Of a stretch of DNA of 64,000 nt, positions 8,440 through 21,573 are shown piece by piece. The stretch is from Archangium sp. (GTDB taxonomy: Bacteria > Myxococcota > Myxococcia > Myxococcales > Myxococcaceae), in NCBI GenBank assembly GCA_030695565.1, contig JAUYRZ010000123.1, positions 163,031 to 227,030 of the forward strand. The letters are read 5' to 3'. Position numbers and translations under genes: made by a program. How positions within the stretch are numbered: position 1 is the stretch's first letter; the number at the start of each line of letters is the position of its first letter. The notes below the pieces were generated by a model that saw nothing but the letters and a program-made list of their open reading frames with translations, was not told the DNA's origin and did no database searches.

Positions 8440-10334
8440 GGTCCTGAACGCCCTTCTTTCTCACGCGTGAGCCAGGAGTCCAACAGCCAGAGACCCCAGA
8501 ACTGCAGGCCCAGGTCGCGTCGGTTCTCTTGATGTTGCGCGAAGAGCCCCTCGAGTGCTCCTTTGCGGAAGAAGGCGCGAAGAGGAGAGCCTGGATTGAG
8601 CAGACGGTCCTCGAGCTGAGCCTTGACCCCCTCTCGAAACCACGCGCCAAGGGGAACCCCGAAGCCCATCTTCTTGCGGTGAATGACCTCGTGAGGGAGC
8701 AGGTCTCCGAAGGCGCGCTTGAGGATCCACTTGAGGTTGGTGCCCCGCGCCTTGAGGCTTCCCGGCAGGGTAGAGACGTAGTCCATGAGCGCCGTGTCGA
8801 GGAAGGGTGCCCGGCCCTCAAGGCTGGCCGCCATTGATGCCCGATCCATTTTCACGTTGAGGTCATCGAGCAGGTAGGTTTTCGAATTGAGATAGAGCAC
8901 TCGGTTCATCGGGTCGAGACGCCCCGTGGCTCGATCGAGCTCCGTGTACGAACTGCCGAGGTGCGCTGGCGTGGCGAAGGCCGCAAGTTCCGGGATGAGG
9001 AGCGTCTGAAGCTCGCTGGCGGGAAAGAGCGAGACCCAATTTCGCAGGCGCTCAGGGAGCGGTTGAGAAGCGTGAAGCGCGAAGCGCCGCGCTCGTTCCC
9101 ACGTCGATCCATGCCGCCTTCCGGCGGGAAGAGGGGCGAGCGCACGGCGGGCAATTCTGCGCACGAGCGAAGGGACTCGCTCAGCTGCCACCGCCGCCGC
9201 GAACCTTGGATAGCCGGCGAAGAGTTCGTCACCGCCATCGCCCGTGAGTGCGACGGTGACCTTCGCTCTCGTCAGCTTGGAGACGAGGTAGGTCGGGATC
9301 GCCGAGGAATCGCCGAAGGGCTCGTCGTAATGCCAGGCCAGCTTGTCGATGAGCTCAAAGCTTTCCGGTTTGACTTTGAACTCGGTGTGCTCAGTTCCGT
9401 AGCGGTCGGCGACCTGGCGTGCGTATTTCGTCTCATCCCAGTCCGGATAGCCTTCGAAGCCGATGCTGAACGTCTTGACGGGCTTCGACGAGAAGCGGGC
9501 CATGGCTGCGACGACGAGAGTCGAGTCGATGCCTCCCGAGAGGAAGGCACCGAGCGGAACGTCGGACAGCATGCGGCGCTTCACCGCAGCGAAGAAGAGC
9601 TCGCGGATTCGCCCCTCGACTTCCCGCAGATCAGTGACCTCCCGAGATGCGCCGAGCGGGAACTCCCAGTACTGAGTGGCCTTGGTGCCCTCTTCCCCGA
9701 GCGAAATAATCTCGAAGTGGGCGGGCTTCAGCTTGCGAATGCGGGAATAAAAGGTGCCCGGGGTTGGCACGTAGCCATGGGAGAGGAACTGGGGGATCGC
9801 ATCGGGGGTGTGCGCCCGATCAATCGCAGGGTGGGCGAGGATGGCCTTGATCTCGGAGGCAAAGACGACCTTCTCCTGATCCTCGTATACGTAGAGCGGC
9901 TTCTTTCCGGTGCGATCCCGTGCAAGGAAAAGACGGCGCTGTTTGAGATCCCACAGGGCGAGCGCAAACATTCCATCGAGCCGGCCAACCACGCCCTCGC
10001 CCCACTGAAGCCAGCCGGCGAGAATGACCTCGGTATCAGTGTGGGAACGGAACTGGTGGCCGAGACCTTCGAGCTCCTTGCGCAGTTCGGGAAAGTTGTA
10101 GATCTCGCCGTTGAACGCAATCCACGCAGAACCGTCGCTCGACTGCATCGGCTGCGCCCCAGCGGGACTCAGGTCGATGATGGCCAGGCGGCGGTGAGCG
10201 AGGCCTGCGCCTTCGAAGGACTGCACACCTTCACCGTCTGGGCCCCGATGCGCAATCGTCTGGGCCATCGCCCGAAGCACGCGCTCTTCGGCGCGCCGAC
10301 CATCTCGATATACGACTCCTGCAATGCCGCACAT
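8433..10334 (-). CDS. asnB: Asparagine synthase (glutamine-hydrolysing)
   Basis: 633 residues, the normal AsnB length. The N-terminal nucleophile is seen in MCGIAGVVY (Cys2) with HRGPDGEG and the FNGEIYN motif of the class II glutaminase. The synthetase domain has the pyrophosphate loop SGGIDSTLV and TGDGGDELFAGYPR. Family reaction: ATP, aspartate and glutamine give asparagine, AMP and glutamate. In polysaccharide clusters AsnB-like proteins often amidate sugar carboxylates instead, and as first gene of the nine-gene operon that role is plausible here. GGAG lies 12 nt before the ATG. Its promoter must lie in 10335-10484. Confidence 0.93.
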   Translation of the reverse strand: MCGIAGVVYRDGRRAEERVLRAMAQTIAHRGPDGEGVQSFEGAGLAHRRLAIIDLSPAGAQPMQSSDGSAWIAFNGEIYNFPELRKELEGLGHQFRSHTDTEVILAGWLQWGEGVVGRLDGMFALALWDLKQRRLFLARDRTGKKPLYVYEDQEKVVFASEIKAILAHPAIDRAHTPDAIPQFLSHGYVPTPGTFYSRIRKLKPAHFEIISLGEEGTKATQYWEFPLGASREVTDLREVEGRIRELFFAAVKRRMLSDVPLGAFLSGGIDSTLVVAAMARFSSKPVKTFSIGFEGYPDWDETKYARQVADRYGTEHTEFKVKPESFELIDKLAWHYDEPFGDSSAIPTYLVSKLTRAKVTVALTGDGGDELFAGYPRFAAAVAAERVPSLVRRIARRALAPLPAGRRHGSTWERARRFALHASQPLPERLRNWVSLFPASELQTLLIPELAAFATPAHLGSSYTELDRATGRLDPMNRVLYLNSKTYLLDDLNVKMDRASMAASLEGRAPFLDTALMDYVSTLPGSLKARGTNLKWILKRAFGDLLPHEVIHRKKMGFGVPLGAWFREGVKAQLEDRLLNPGSPLRAFFRKGALEGLFAQHQENRRDLGLQFWGLWLLDSWLTREKEGRSGPC

Positions 10335-10484
10335 GGCTCGCCCATACTCCTTGTTCCCAGAGCGCTACTCGTGATTCAGCGCACCTAACACAGAGGGCAA
10401 AGCGGGGTTGAACTTGGGGCGGGGGTGTGGGAACTCACCGACTCTTGAAGGGGTAGGGCGATCAACGCACTTAAACTCAACAGA
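10335..10484. promoter_or_regulatory. Divergent intergenic region between glycan operon and plus-strand set
   Basis: 150 nt separate the starts of asnB (minus) and the transglutaminase-like gene (plus). Both transcripts should begin here. No convincing -35/-10 pair or inverted repeat was recognised by eye on either strand, so this is an assignment by position only. Confidence 0.4.
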
Positions 10485-11414
10485 GTGGCGCCGGCAGGGG
10501 TTCAGAGGAATCAGCGTCGTGACGTGCTCGTTGGGGCGTTTTTCGTCGCGTTTTTCGCAGGCAGCCTCGGGGCTCTCGCCGCGCTGCCGTACTCGACCAG
10601 CTGGATCGAACGGGTTGACGAGTCCCAAGTGCTCGAGCGACCGGGCCAACGGTTCAAGGCCGGTCCTCTCATCTGGGATCTTGAACTGCTTCGTTCAGCG
10701 CCTTCACTGCAGGCGTTTCGTGACACCTTCGGAGCCGAGTGCTCCACCCTGGTCGGCCTCGAATCAGCGCGCTGTGTCGCAGACATCATCAAAGCGAAAA
10801 GCCCCCGGGGCGCTCCGAAGATCGAGTTTGTCGATGGCAGATTCGATCCTTCCAGTGCACTCCGTGCCCACATGGAAGGTGCGCCGGGTCACTGCACCAC
10901 CCGCAGCGCGATGACGGCCACGGCACTGCTCTCGATGGGGATTGCCGCGCGCATCGTTCAAGTCCTTCCTGCCGAAATGCATGGGCACAACCTCGTGGAG
11001 GTCTGGGACCCGGTGCAGGGATGGCTTCTGTTCGACCCCCACTTCGATTCGTCGTACCTGCTGGGCGACGCCTTCTTGTCCGCAGCAAAGCTGTCTCAGA
11101 TTCAAGGTGGGCTCCGCTGGAGACGACCGAGCGAAGGGCAACCTGATCCCAACCTCTTCGCGGGAGCCACGATCAGCTACCCCGAACCCTGGCTCTACAC
11201 GCGCGTGGGCGAGCGGTGTGCCGGTTGGCCGTTTCGTGGGTGTTTCGCGCAGCTGGGTCCGGTGCAGTTTCGGTACGGCTTGGCGCAGCGGTTGGCTCTC
11301 TTGGGCGCGGGAGTCTTCGGAATCAGCGCCGTGGTTTGGACCTTGTTCTTGGTGTGGCGGTCGAGGCGAATCAGGGGTCGCGAACCCGCTGGAATCGCCC
11401 CCGAACTCACCTGA
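10485..11414 (+). CDS. Membrane-anchored transglutaminase-like protein
   Basis: 309 residues from a GTG. A membrane segment lies at about residues 14-35 (VLVGAFFVAFFAGSLGALAAL) and another near 268-292, followed by a basic tail. Between them is a transglutaminase-like core with Cys in GHCTTRSAMTATALLSMGI and the His/Asp pair in GHNLVEVWDPVQGWLLFDPHF. The fold is used by peptidases and amide-modifying enzymes. The active domain would lie outside the cytoplasm between the two helices. It is followed 11 nt later by a glycosyltransferase and then ugd, so it may act on envelope polysaccharide or peptide. The substrate is unknown. Confidence 0.75.
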   Translation: MAPAGVQRNQRRDVLVGAFFVAFFAGSLGALAALPYSTSWIERVDESQVLERPGQRFKAGPLIWDLELLRSAPSLQAFRDTFGAECSTLVGLESARCVADIIKAKSPRGAPKIEFVDGRFDPSSALRAHMEGAPGHCTTRSAMTATALLSMGIAARIVQVLPAEMHGHNLVEVWDPVQGWLLFDPHFDSSYLLGDAFLSAAKLSQIQGGLRWRRPSEGQPDPNLFAGATISYPEPWLYTRVGERCAGWPFRGCFAQLGPVQFRYGLAQRLALLGAGVFGISAVVWTLFLVWRSRRIRGREPAGIAPELT

Positions 11415-11425
11415 AGCGAGGTTCT

Positions 11426-12673
11426 GTGACGAGTCTTCCGACCTCGCTTCTCTACGTGACGGCCGATGGGCTGCTCGAGCCGCTCGGCTTTTCGCAGGTC
11501 GTGCGCGTGGTCGAAGGTCTGGCCCGTCGCGGTTGGCCCTACCGGCTGGCCTCCCTCGAGAAGACCGCGGACCTCGCGCGGGAAGACCGCGTTCGTGATC
11601 TGCGGGCAAGGCTCAGCGCCTCGCGCATCGACTGGAACTTCACCCCCTACGCGAGTGACGGCTCAGTGTCCGCCGCGGCTCGAAATGAAGCCGCGCTCAT
11701 CAGCGCAGCGACGAGCACCCGAGGCGTCGCTGGCCTTCACGCCCGCGCGTACCACTCGGCTGTCGCCGCGTTCGCGCGCTGGCTGAGGGATCGCACCCCG
11801 TACCTCTTCGACGCGCGCTCCTATTGGTTCGACGAGCGCCTTGAGGACGGACGCTGGTTCACCACGCCCATCCGGCTCGCGGTCGCGCGAGGCGTCGAGC
11901 ATCAACTCTTTGCCCAGGCGGCCGGCGTGGTCACTCTGACCGAGCTGCAGGCCGACGACGTGCGAGCGGGCCGCTTCGGAACCTCTCGCCACAAGGCGGT
12001 GCAGTGCATCACCACCTGCGCCGACTTCCACGACTTCGTGCGCCGCCCCTCCGCTGAGTGCCTGCGCGTTCCTGAAGTCATTCGGAAGAACCTCAGTGGC
12101 AAGCGCGTGCTCGGAATCATCGGGTCGGTCAATCGCTCCTATCTCGTCGACGAGACCCTCTCGCTCGTCTCCGCCGTGCTGCGACGTGACGCGAACGCAC
12201 ACCTGCTCATCCTGAGTGGGCAACGCGAAGAGTACGTGCGCCGCCTCGACGGTCTCCACGTCGACCCCGCTCGTTTCACCCTCACCCGCGCAGATCACGA
12301 GGCGATGCCCGAGTGGCTGTCACTCATCGACTGGGGAATGTTGCTCCTCAACCCCGGCTCGCCCGCCAAACGCGCTTCCATGCCCACCAAGCTCGCTGAG
12401 TTCCTCGCCTGTGGCGTCAGGCCGGTTCAGTTCGGGTGCAACGCCGAAGTCTCCGAGTGGGTTCGCAGCACCGGCTCGGGTTTCGTCCTCGCCGATGTTC
12501 GCCCAGAAACCCTCGAGGCTGCTGCGGAGCGCATCGTCGCCGCCCCCGCCGATGCGGGCGTGATGGAACAGGCGAGGGTGCTCGCTGCTCCGCATTTTTC
12601 ACTCTCCTCGGGGCTCGACAAATACGAACGCGTGTTGCTCGCCACCTTCGGCGATCTCCGTCGAGCGCCCTGA
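11426..12673 (+). CDS. Glycosyltransferase family 4-like protein
   Basis: 415 residues. The open frame extends back to 11216 but that part overlaps the transglutaminase-like gene. The GTG at 11426 just before TSLPTSLLYVTADGLLEPLGFSQ gives the normal GT4 N-terminus, where the first beta-strand precedes the GLLEP-type loop. The C-lobe has VLGIIGSVNRSYLVDE and the donor-binding SMPTKLAEFLACGVRPVQ. It sits between the transglutaminase-like gene and UDP-glucose dehydrogenase, so a UDP-glucuronate- or glucose-using step is possible. It looks cytoplasmic, with no helices. Donor and acceptor are not determinable. Confidence 0.85.
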   Translation: MTSLPTSLLYVTADGLLEPLGFSQVVRVVEGLARRGWPYRLASLEKTADLAREDRVRDLRARLSASRIDWNFTPYASDGSVSAAARNEAALISAATSTRGVAGLHARAYHSAVAAFARWLRDRTPYLFDARSYWFDERLEDGRWFTTPIRLAVARGVEHQLFAQAAGVVTLTELQADDVRAGRFGTSRHKAVQCITTCADFHDFVRRPSAECLRVPEVIRKNLSGKRVLGIIGSVNRSYLVDETLSLVSAVLRRDANAHLLILSGQREEYVRRLDGLHVDPARFTLTRADHEAMPEWLSLIDWGMLLLNPGSPAKRASMPTKLAEFLACGVRPVQFGCNAEVSEWVRSTGSGFVLADVRPETLEAAAERIVAAPADAGVMEQARVLAAPHFSLSSGLDKYERVLLATFGDLRRAP

Positions 12674-12695
12674 ACAATGGTAGGTAGCGCTCTCG

Positions 12696-13994
12696 ATGCG
12701 CATCTCCGTGATTGGCGCTGGGTATGTCGGGCTGGTGGCGGGCACCTGCTTCGCCGACTCCGGCAATGACGTCATCTGCGTCGACCTCGATGCGAGCAAG
12801 GTCGACGGGCTGAACGCCGGCCGGGTGCCCATCTACGAACCCGGCCTCGAAGACCTGGTGAAGAAGAACCTGCACGAGCAGCGGCTCTCCTTCACCACCG
12901 ACCTCGCCGCCGCCGTCGCCAAGAGCCAGGTGGTGTTCATCGCCGTCGGCACCCCGCAGGGCGAGAACGGCGATGCCGACCTCCAGCACGTGTTGAAGGC
13001 GGCCAAAGACATCGGCCGTGCGCTCACCGGCGCCACCGTCATCGTCGACAAGAGCACCGTGCCCGTCGGCACCGCTGACCTCGTCAAAGCCGCCATCGCC
13101 CAGGAGACCACGCACCCCTTCGAGGTCGTCAGCAACCCCGAGTTCCTCAAAGAAGGCGCCGCCCTCGACGACTTCTTGAAGCCCGACCGCGTGGTCATCG
13201 GCACCGATTCCGAGCCGGCCCGCGCCTTGATGGCCGAGCTCTACGCGCCTTTCGTGCGCACCGAGAACCCCATCCTCTTCATGGATACCCGCTCGGCCGA
13301 GCTCACCAAGTACGCCGCCAACGCCATGCTCGCCGTGCGCATCTCCTTCATGAACGACGTGGCCTCGCTCTGCGAAAAGGTCGGCGCTGACGTCGACCTC
13401 ATTCGCAAAGGCCTCGGCGCGGACAAACGCATCGGCTACCCGTTTCTCTTTCCCGGGGTCGGCTACGGCGGCAGCTGCTTTCCCAAAGACGTGAAGGCCC
13501 TCGTCAACACCGCGCAGGCGAATGGGCTCGAGTTCGATCTGCTCCGCGCGGTCGAGAAGACCAACGCCCGGCAGAAACGTGCGCTCGTGGAGAAGGCGAA
13601 GGCGCACTTCGGCTCGCTCCAGGGGAAGTCGTTCGCCGTGTGGGGGCTCTCGTTCAAGCCCAAGACCGATGACATGCGCGATGCGCCTTCTCTGGAGATC
13701 ATCGAGGGGTTGCTGGCGGGTGGGGCGCGGGTCACGGCGTTCGACCCGGTCGCCAATGAGAATGCCCGGCGGTTGCTCGGTGACAAGGTCAGCTTCGTCG
13801 AGCGGCCGTATGACGCTCTGGCAGGGGTGGATGCGCTCTTCGTCGTCACCGAGTGGAACGAGTTTCGCCACCCCGACTTCGAGCGCATGAAGGGCTTGAT
13901 GAAGGCGCCGGTCATCTTTGATGGGCGCAATGTCTACGCGCCTTCGAAGATGCGGGAGATGGGCTTCACCTACTTCGGCATCGGACGGAAGTAG
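12696..13994 (+). CDS. ugd: UDP-glucose 6-dehydrogenase
   Basis: 432 residues, the usual length. The start MRISVIGAGYVGLVAGTCFA is the classic N-terminal NAD-binding motif. The catalytic Cys is in GVGYGGSCFPKDVKAL, and the C-terminal UDP-binding domain shows VWGLSFKPKTDDMRDAPS. It oxidises UDP-glucose twice with NAD+ to UDP-glucuronate, a precursor for acidic polysaccharides. It follows the GT4 gene by 22 nt and likely shares its transcript, supplying donor for this second glycan set or for the large operon. All recognisable key residues are present. Confidence 0.97.
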   Translation: MRISVIGAGYVGLVAGTCFADSGNDVICVDLDASKVDGLNAGRVPIYEPGLEDLVKKNLHEQRLSFTTDLAAAVAKSQVVFIAVGTPQGENGDADLQHVLKAAKDIGRALTGATVIVDKSTVPVGTADLVKAAIAQETTHPFEVVSNPEFLKEGAALDDFLKPDRVVIGTDSEPARALMAELYAPFVRTENPILFMDTRSAELTKYAANAMLAVRISFMNDVASLCEKVGADVDLIRKGLGADKRIGYPFLFPGVGYGGSCFPKDVKALVNTAQANGLEFDLLRAVEKTNARQKRALVEKAKAHFGSLQGKSFAVWGLSFKPKTDDMRDAPSLEIIEGLLAGGARVTAFDPVANENARRLLGDKVSFVERPYDALAGVDALFVVTEWNEFRHPDFERMKGLMKAPVIFDGRNVYAPSKMREMGFTYFGIGRK

Positions 13995-14036
13995 GACTTG
14001 CTCGCAAGTGCCCGGAAACAGGTGCATGGGCCTGCG

Positions 14037-14099
14037 CTATTAAAGCCCGCTTACCGAGCCTGTCCGTTATTAAAGAGAACACTCGTTTGCTTTATTAAC
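14037..14099 (+). promoter_or_regulatory. Three AT-rich TATTAA boxes upstream of the Fic gene
   Basis: The hexamer TATTAA occurs at 14038, 14068 and 14093, each inside a slightly longer TTATTAAA-like box, in otherwise GC-rich DNA. Spacings are 30 and 25 nt. The last box ends 22 nt before the fic ATG (14121), which has AGGAAAG as ribosome site. One box may be a -10 element; the repetition suggests an operator. The Fic protein carries a C-terminal winged-helix-like region, so autoregulation is possible but unproven. Confidence 0.45.
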
Positions 14100-14120
14100 C
14101 CAACTCGCTAGGAAAGCGGG

Positions 14121-15290
14121 ATGACACAGGGGTCTGCCACCCGCCGAGGTCACTTCGTCGAGACGCCGGTCTCTGGCGAGGTGGTTCGCGCTTTTGTGCC
14201 CCCTCCACTCCCTCCCGTCCCGCCTCTTGATCTCCTCAGCCTGCTCAATCGCCTGAGCGCAGCGGAACGGGCGGTGGGACGCCTCGACGGGATCACGATG
14301 CTGCTGCCGCGGCAGGAACTCTTCCTCTTCATGTACGTGCGCAAGGAAGCAGTGCTCTCGTCGCAGATCGAAGGCACGCAATCGACTTTGTCCGACCTTC
14401 TCCGGTTCGAGACCGAGGCTCAAGCCGGTCAGCCCGTCGACGATGTTCGTGAGGTGTCGAACTACGTCGACGCGATGATGTACGGACTTGGCGAGCTGGA
14501 AAACCTGCCGCTCTCACTTCGGCTCATTCGCAACATGCACGCTCGTTTGCTCCAGGACGGCCGCGGCGCGACTCAGAGCCCCGGAGAATTTCGTCGCACC
14601 CAGAACTGGATCGGGGGCACGCGCCCAGGCAACGCGCTCTTCGTGCCACCGCCCATCAGCGAGTTGGATGCTTGCCTCGACGCCTTCGAGCGCTTCATGC
14701 ACGAAGAAGAATCGCGTCTGCCAGCGCTGATCAAGGCAGGCCTTCTCCACGTGCAGTTCGAAACGATTCACCCCTTTCTCGATGGGAATGGACGGATGGG
14801 GCGCTTGCTCGTGACGCTGTACCTGTGCGTCAACGACGTCCTCGAGAAGCCGTTGCTCTACTTGAGCCTCTACCTGAAGACGCACCGTGCCGATTACTAC
14901 CGGCTGCTTCAGGAAGTACGCGAACACGGCGCGTGGGAAGCGTGGCTGGAGTTCTTCCTCGACGGCATCACTGAGACTGCAAATCAGGCCTTCGATGCTG
15001 CCACTCGAATCGTCGAGTTGTTCAAGCGTGATCGCGAACGGATCGCAGCCGAAGTAGAGAGGGCAGGTTCAGCGCTCCGCGTGTACGACCTGCTCCAGCA
15101 GAACCCGTATGCGACGGCCAAGTTGTTGGTCGGGCGCACTGGCCTGACAGCGCCCACCATCAATGCTGCGCTCGCCGACCTTCAGCGATTGGAGATCTTG
15201 GAAGAAGTCACGGGCCGCAAACGGGGTCGTGTCTTTGGCTATCGGGAATACTTGAAGATCCTCAACGAAGGCACGAACCCGCTGCCCTGA
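14121..15290 (+). CDS. Fic-family adenylyltransferase with N-terminal inhibitory motif and winged-helix tail
   Basis: 389 residues. The Fic active site is intact at about residues 217-228 as HPFLDGNGRMGR (HPFx[D/E]GNGRxxR). An N-terminal inhibitory helix of the class II type is visible as SSQIEGTQ, matching [S/T]xxxE[G/N], so the enzyme is expected to be self-restrained. The domain order Fic_N, Fic, then a C-terminal HTH-like region (TAKLLVGRTGLTAPTINAALADLQRL) is that of the common SO_4266-like group. These proteins attach AMP to target proteins. It is a single gene with AT-rich boxes upstream and no obvious antitoxin partner. The target is unknown. Confidence 0.92.
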   Translation: MTQGSATRRGHFVETPVSGEVVRAFVPPPLPPVPPLDLLSLLNRLSAAERAVGRLDGITMLLPRQELFLFMYVRKEAVLSSQIEGTQSTLSDLLRFETEAQAGQPVDDVREVSNYVDAMMYGLGELENLPLSLRLIRNMHARLLQDGRGATQSPGEFRRTQNWIGGTRPGNALFVPPPISELDACLDAFERFMHEEESRLPALIKAGLLHVQFETIHPFLDGNGRMGRLLVTLYLCVNDVLEKPLLYLSLYLKTHRADYYRLLQEVREHGAWEAWLEFFLDGITETANQAFDAATRIVELFKRDRERIAAEVERAGSALRVYDLLQQNPYATAKLLVGRTGLTAPTINAALADLQRLEILEEVTGRKRGRVFGYREYLKILNEGTNPLP

Positions 15291-15291
15291 G

Positions 15292-16974
15292 CTACTGGCC
15301 TCCGAGCGCCTTCATCGCCTTCTCCAACTCCTGCATCACCTTCGGGTCGAGGCCCTGCATCGAGCCCCCTGTCAGGAGCGAATTGAGATCGAGTCCGCCG
15401 ATGTCGTCATCGCCGTGCGCCTCGTTCCACCAGTGGTTTCTCAGCGCCTCGAGCTTCTTCGCGTGCACCGGGTTCTGTTTGCCCACCAACTCCGTGAGCG
15501 TGCGCGAGGTCACCCAGCGATACCGGTTTTGCTCGACATAACTCTTCAGGCCCTTGAGCCACGCCTCGTCGCCCACCAGCTTGCGCTGCTCGTCGAACAA
15601 CAGCGGCGCCTTCCCGTAGATCAACGCCGCGTACTCCCGGTTCGACGAATACTCGTGCGTCGCCCGGTTGGCCTTGCCGTCCACTCCGCCCATCAACCGG
15701 TGCAGCTGGTACGCCGCCTTCAACTGGCCGTCCCTCATCGCCGCCGCGGCCTGCTTGCCCTGCCTCCACTCGAGCAACAACAACGCCAGGTGCTGCGTGA
15801 GCGGCTCGTCGGCCACCGGCTCCGCGATGGGATCGTTGCCCACCAACATCGCCGTGTACTGGTGCGCGATCTCGTGATCGATCGTGAACTCCAGCGTGTT
15901 CTTCATCAGCTGACCCATCATCGGCCCAAGCAGCAACATCGCCGCCTGCATCTCTTCGCCCCCCAACCCCAACGCCTCGAGCGGATCCGTCTGCCCTGAC
16001 AGCAGGCTCGTCGACACGCTCACCAGCCCGGGGAACTCCATGCCGCCCGCGCCGTTCACCAGGCGCATCTCCACCACCCGCAACGTCTTGAACGGGTAGG
16101 GGCCCAGCTTTGCTTCGAGCAGCTCGAGCGCTTTCGCGGCGTGCTCCGTCACCTGGGTCGCCTGCTTCGCGTTGCCGAACAGCACCGCTTCGACCGTCAC
16201 CTCGCCCACCTGCTTCGACGTCACCTTCGCGCCCTTGAGCACCAGCAGCGGCAGCTCCCGCGCTCCCGCCGTCGCGTAGGCAAAACGCACCGCGCCCTCG
16301 CCCGTCGGCACTTCACCCACCGCCTGCCCACTCGACACCGTGCGCCACCCCAAAGGAGAAACCACGCTCACGATGAAGTTCGACGGCTCGAAGCTGCCCA
16401 GGTCGCCGATGCCCGACGGCCCTTCGAACAACTTGCCCGCGCGTTCGGGGGGAATCATCGGCATCAACCCCACCAGCTGCAGCGTGTCGTCACTGGCGGA
16501 GAACGCGCCGTAGTCGCCGCCGGGACTGTCTTCGAGCGCGCTGGTGGCCCGCGGCAGCTTCGGCACCCGGGCCTTCAGCTCGAACTCCACCGTGAGCTGC
16601 TCGCCCTTCTCGGCCTCGACGCGGACTCGGTAGAGCGAAGGATCGGGCTGCGCGAGGCCGGTGTCTTTGCCGTTCACCTTGGCCCGGCTCAAGACCACGG
16701 CGCCCGGGTGGTTCGCGTTGGGGGTGCAGCGCAGGTACAGCTCGGTCAGCGGTGATTTGGCGGTGATGGTGAGCGCGACTTTGCCGGTCACCAGGCGGGC
16801 TGCCGGATCGACCACGAAGTCGCCGCGGTAGAGGGGCAGCTGGGTGGGGTCTCCCAGCACGGCTTCCAGGCGGGCTCTTTCTCCCGGTCTCAGCGAGGTG
16901 AGGGCCAGCTGCGCCTCCGGCGAGAGGTCGGCTGCGAAGCAGGGCAGGGCGATCAGGAACAGCAGCCAGCGCAT
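15292..16974 (-). CDS. M1-like zinc metallopeptidase, exported
   Basis: 560 residues with a signal peptide MRWLLFLIALPCFAADLS. The zinc site is visible as DHEIAHQY (HExxH) with a downstream Glu in the PVADEPLTQ segment, and the M1-type exopeptidase signature appears as GGMEFPG. The N-terminal beta-rich part (YRGDFVVDPAARLVTGKVALTI) corresponds to the aminopeptidase N saddle. The usual WLNEG element is replaced by VADEPLT, so activity should be checked. It is convergent with the Fic gene (1 nt between stops) and divergent from the fusion gene at 17062. It is expected to act in the periplasm or outside. Ends in a Met/Leu-rich helix. Confidence 0.82.
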   Translation of the reverse strand: MRWLLFLIALPCFAADLSPEAQLALTSLRPGERARLEAVLGDPTQLPLYRGDFVVDPAARLVTGKVALTITAKSPLTELYLRCTPNANHPGAVVLSRAKVNGKDTGLAQPDPSLYRVRVEAEKGEQLTVEFELKARVPKLPRATSALEDSPGGDYGAFSASDDTLQLVGLMPMIPPERAGKLFEGPSGIGDLGSFEPSNFIVSVVSPLGWRTVSSGQAVGEVPTGEGAVRFAYATAGARELPLLVLKGAKVTSKQVGEVTVEAVLFGNAKQATQVTEHAAKALELLEAKLGPYPFKTLRVVEMRLVNGAGGMEFPGLVSVSTSLLSGQTDPLEALGLGGEEMQAAMLLLGPMMGQLMKNTLEFTIDHEIAHQYTAMLVGNDPIAEPVADEPLTQHLALLLLEWRQGKQAAAAMRDGQLKAAYQLHRLMGGVDGKANRATHEYSSNREYAALIYGKAPLLFDEQRKLVGDEAWLKGLKSYVEQNRYRWVTSRTLTELVGKQNPVHAKKLEALRNHWWNEAHGDDDIGGLDLNSLLTGGSMQGLDPKVMQELEKAMKALGGQ

Positions 16975-16998
16975 GAGGCGAACATATACGCCACTTAC

Positions 16999-17042
16999 GG
17001 CCCCTCACCCCGACCCTCTCCCCGCTTCGCAGGGAGAGGGAG
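16999..17042 (+). repeat. Palindromic dispersed repeat, copy 1 (type A); left arm of 44-nt inverted pair
   Basis: Contains CCCCTCACCCCGACC then CTCTCCCC and GGGAGAGG around CGCTTCGCA. It is the exact reverse complement of 21447-21490 over 44 nt. It lies just before the start of the fusion gene (17062). Confidence 0.9.
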
Positions 17043-17061
17043 AACGGGTAGATGCCCCGGC

Positions 17062-21444
<4,383 letters not shown>

Positions 21445-21446
21445 AA

Positions 21447-21490
21447 CTCCCTCTCCCTGCGAAGCGGGGAGAGGGTCGGGGTGAGGGGCC
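21447..21490 (-). repeat. Palindromic dispersed repeat, copy 2 (type A); right arm of 44-nt inverted pair
   Basis: Perfect reverse complement of 16999-17042 over 44 nt, starting 3 nt after the fusion-gene stop codon. Its GC-rich stem could also act as a transcription stop, but it has no T-run. Confidence 0.9.
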
Positions 21491-21510
21491 TTCCGGGCTC
21501 CGGAGCCGCG

Positions 21511-21560
21511 CCCCTCACCCGGCCTTCAGCCGACCTCTCCCCGCTGGCGCAGGGAGAGGT
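21511..21560 (+). repeat. Palindromic dispersed repeat, copy 3 (type B)
   Basis: CCCCTCACCCGGCC, TTCAGCCGACCTCTCCCCG, then GCAGGGAGAGGT. Compared with type A it carries an extra small hairpin in its left half, as does copy 4. Its GGGAGAGGTGAAAG end lies 5-20 nt before the ATG of the SDR gene (21574) and probably serves as its ribosome site. Confidence 0.85.
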
Positions 21561-21573
21561 GAAAGCGAACTCA

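Noticed and set aside
12417..14027. 536-codon minus-strand open frame
   Set aside because: It runs antisense to ugd and the glycosyltransferase, which have clear motifs. No protein-like pattern in the shadow.
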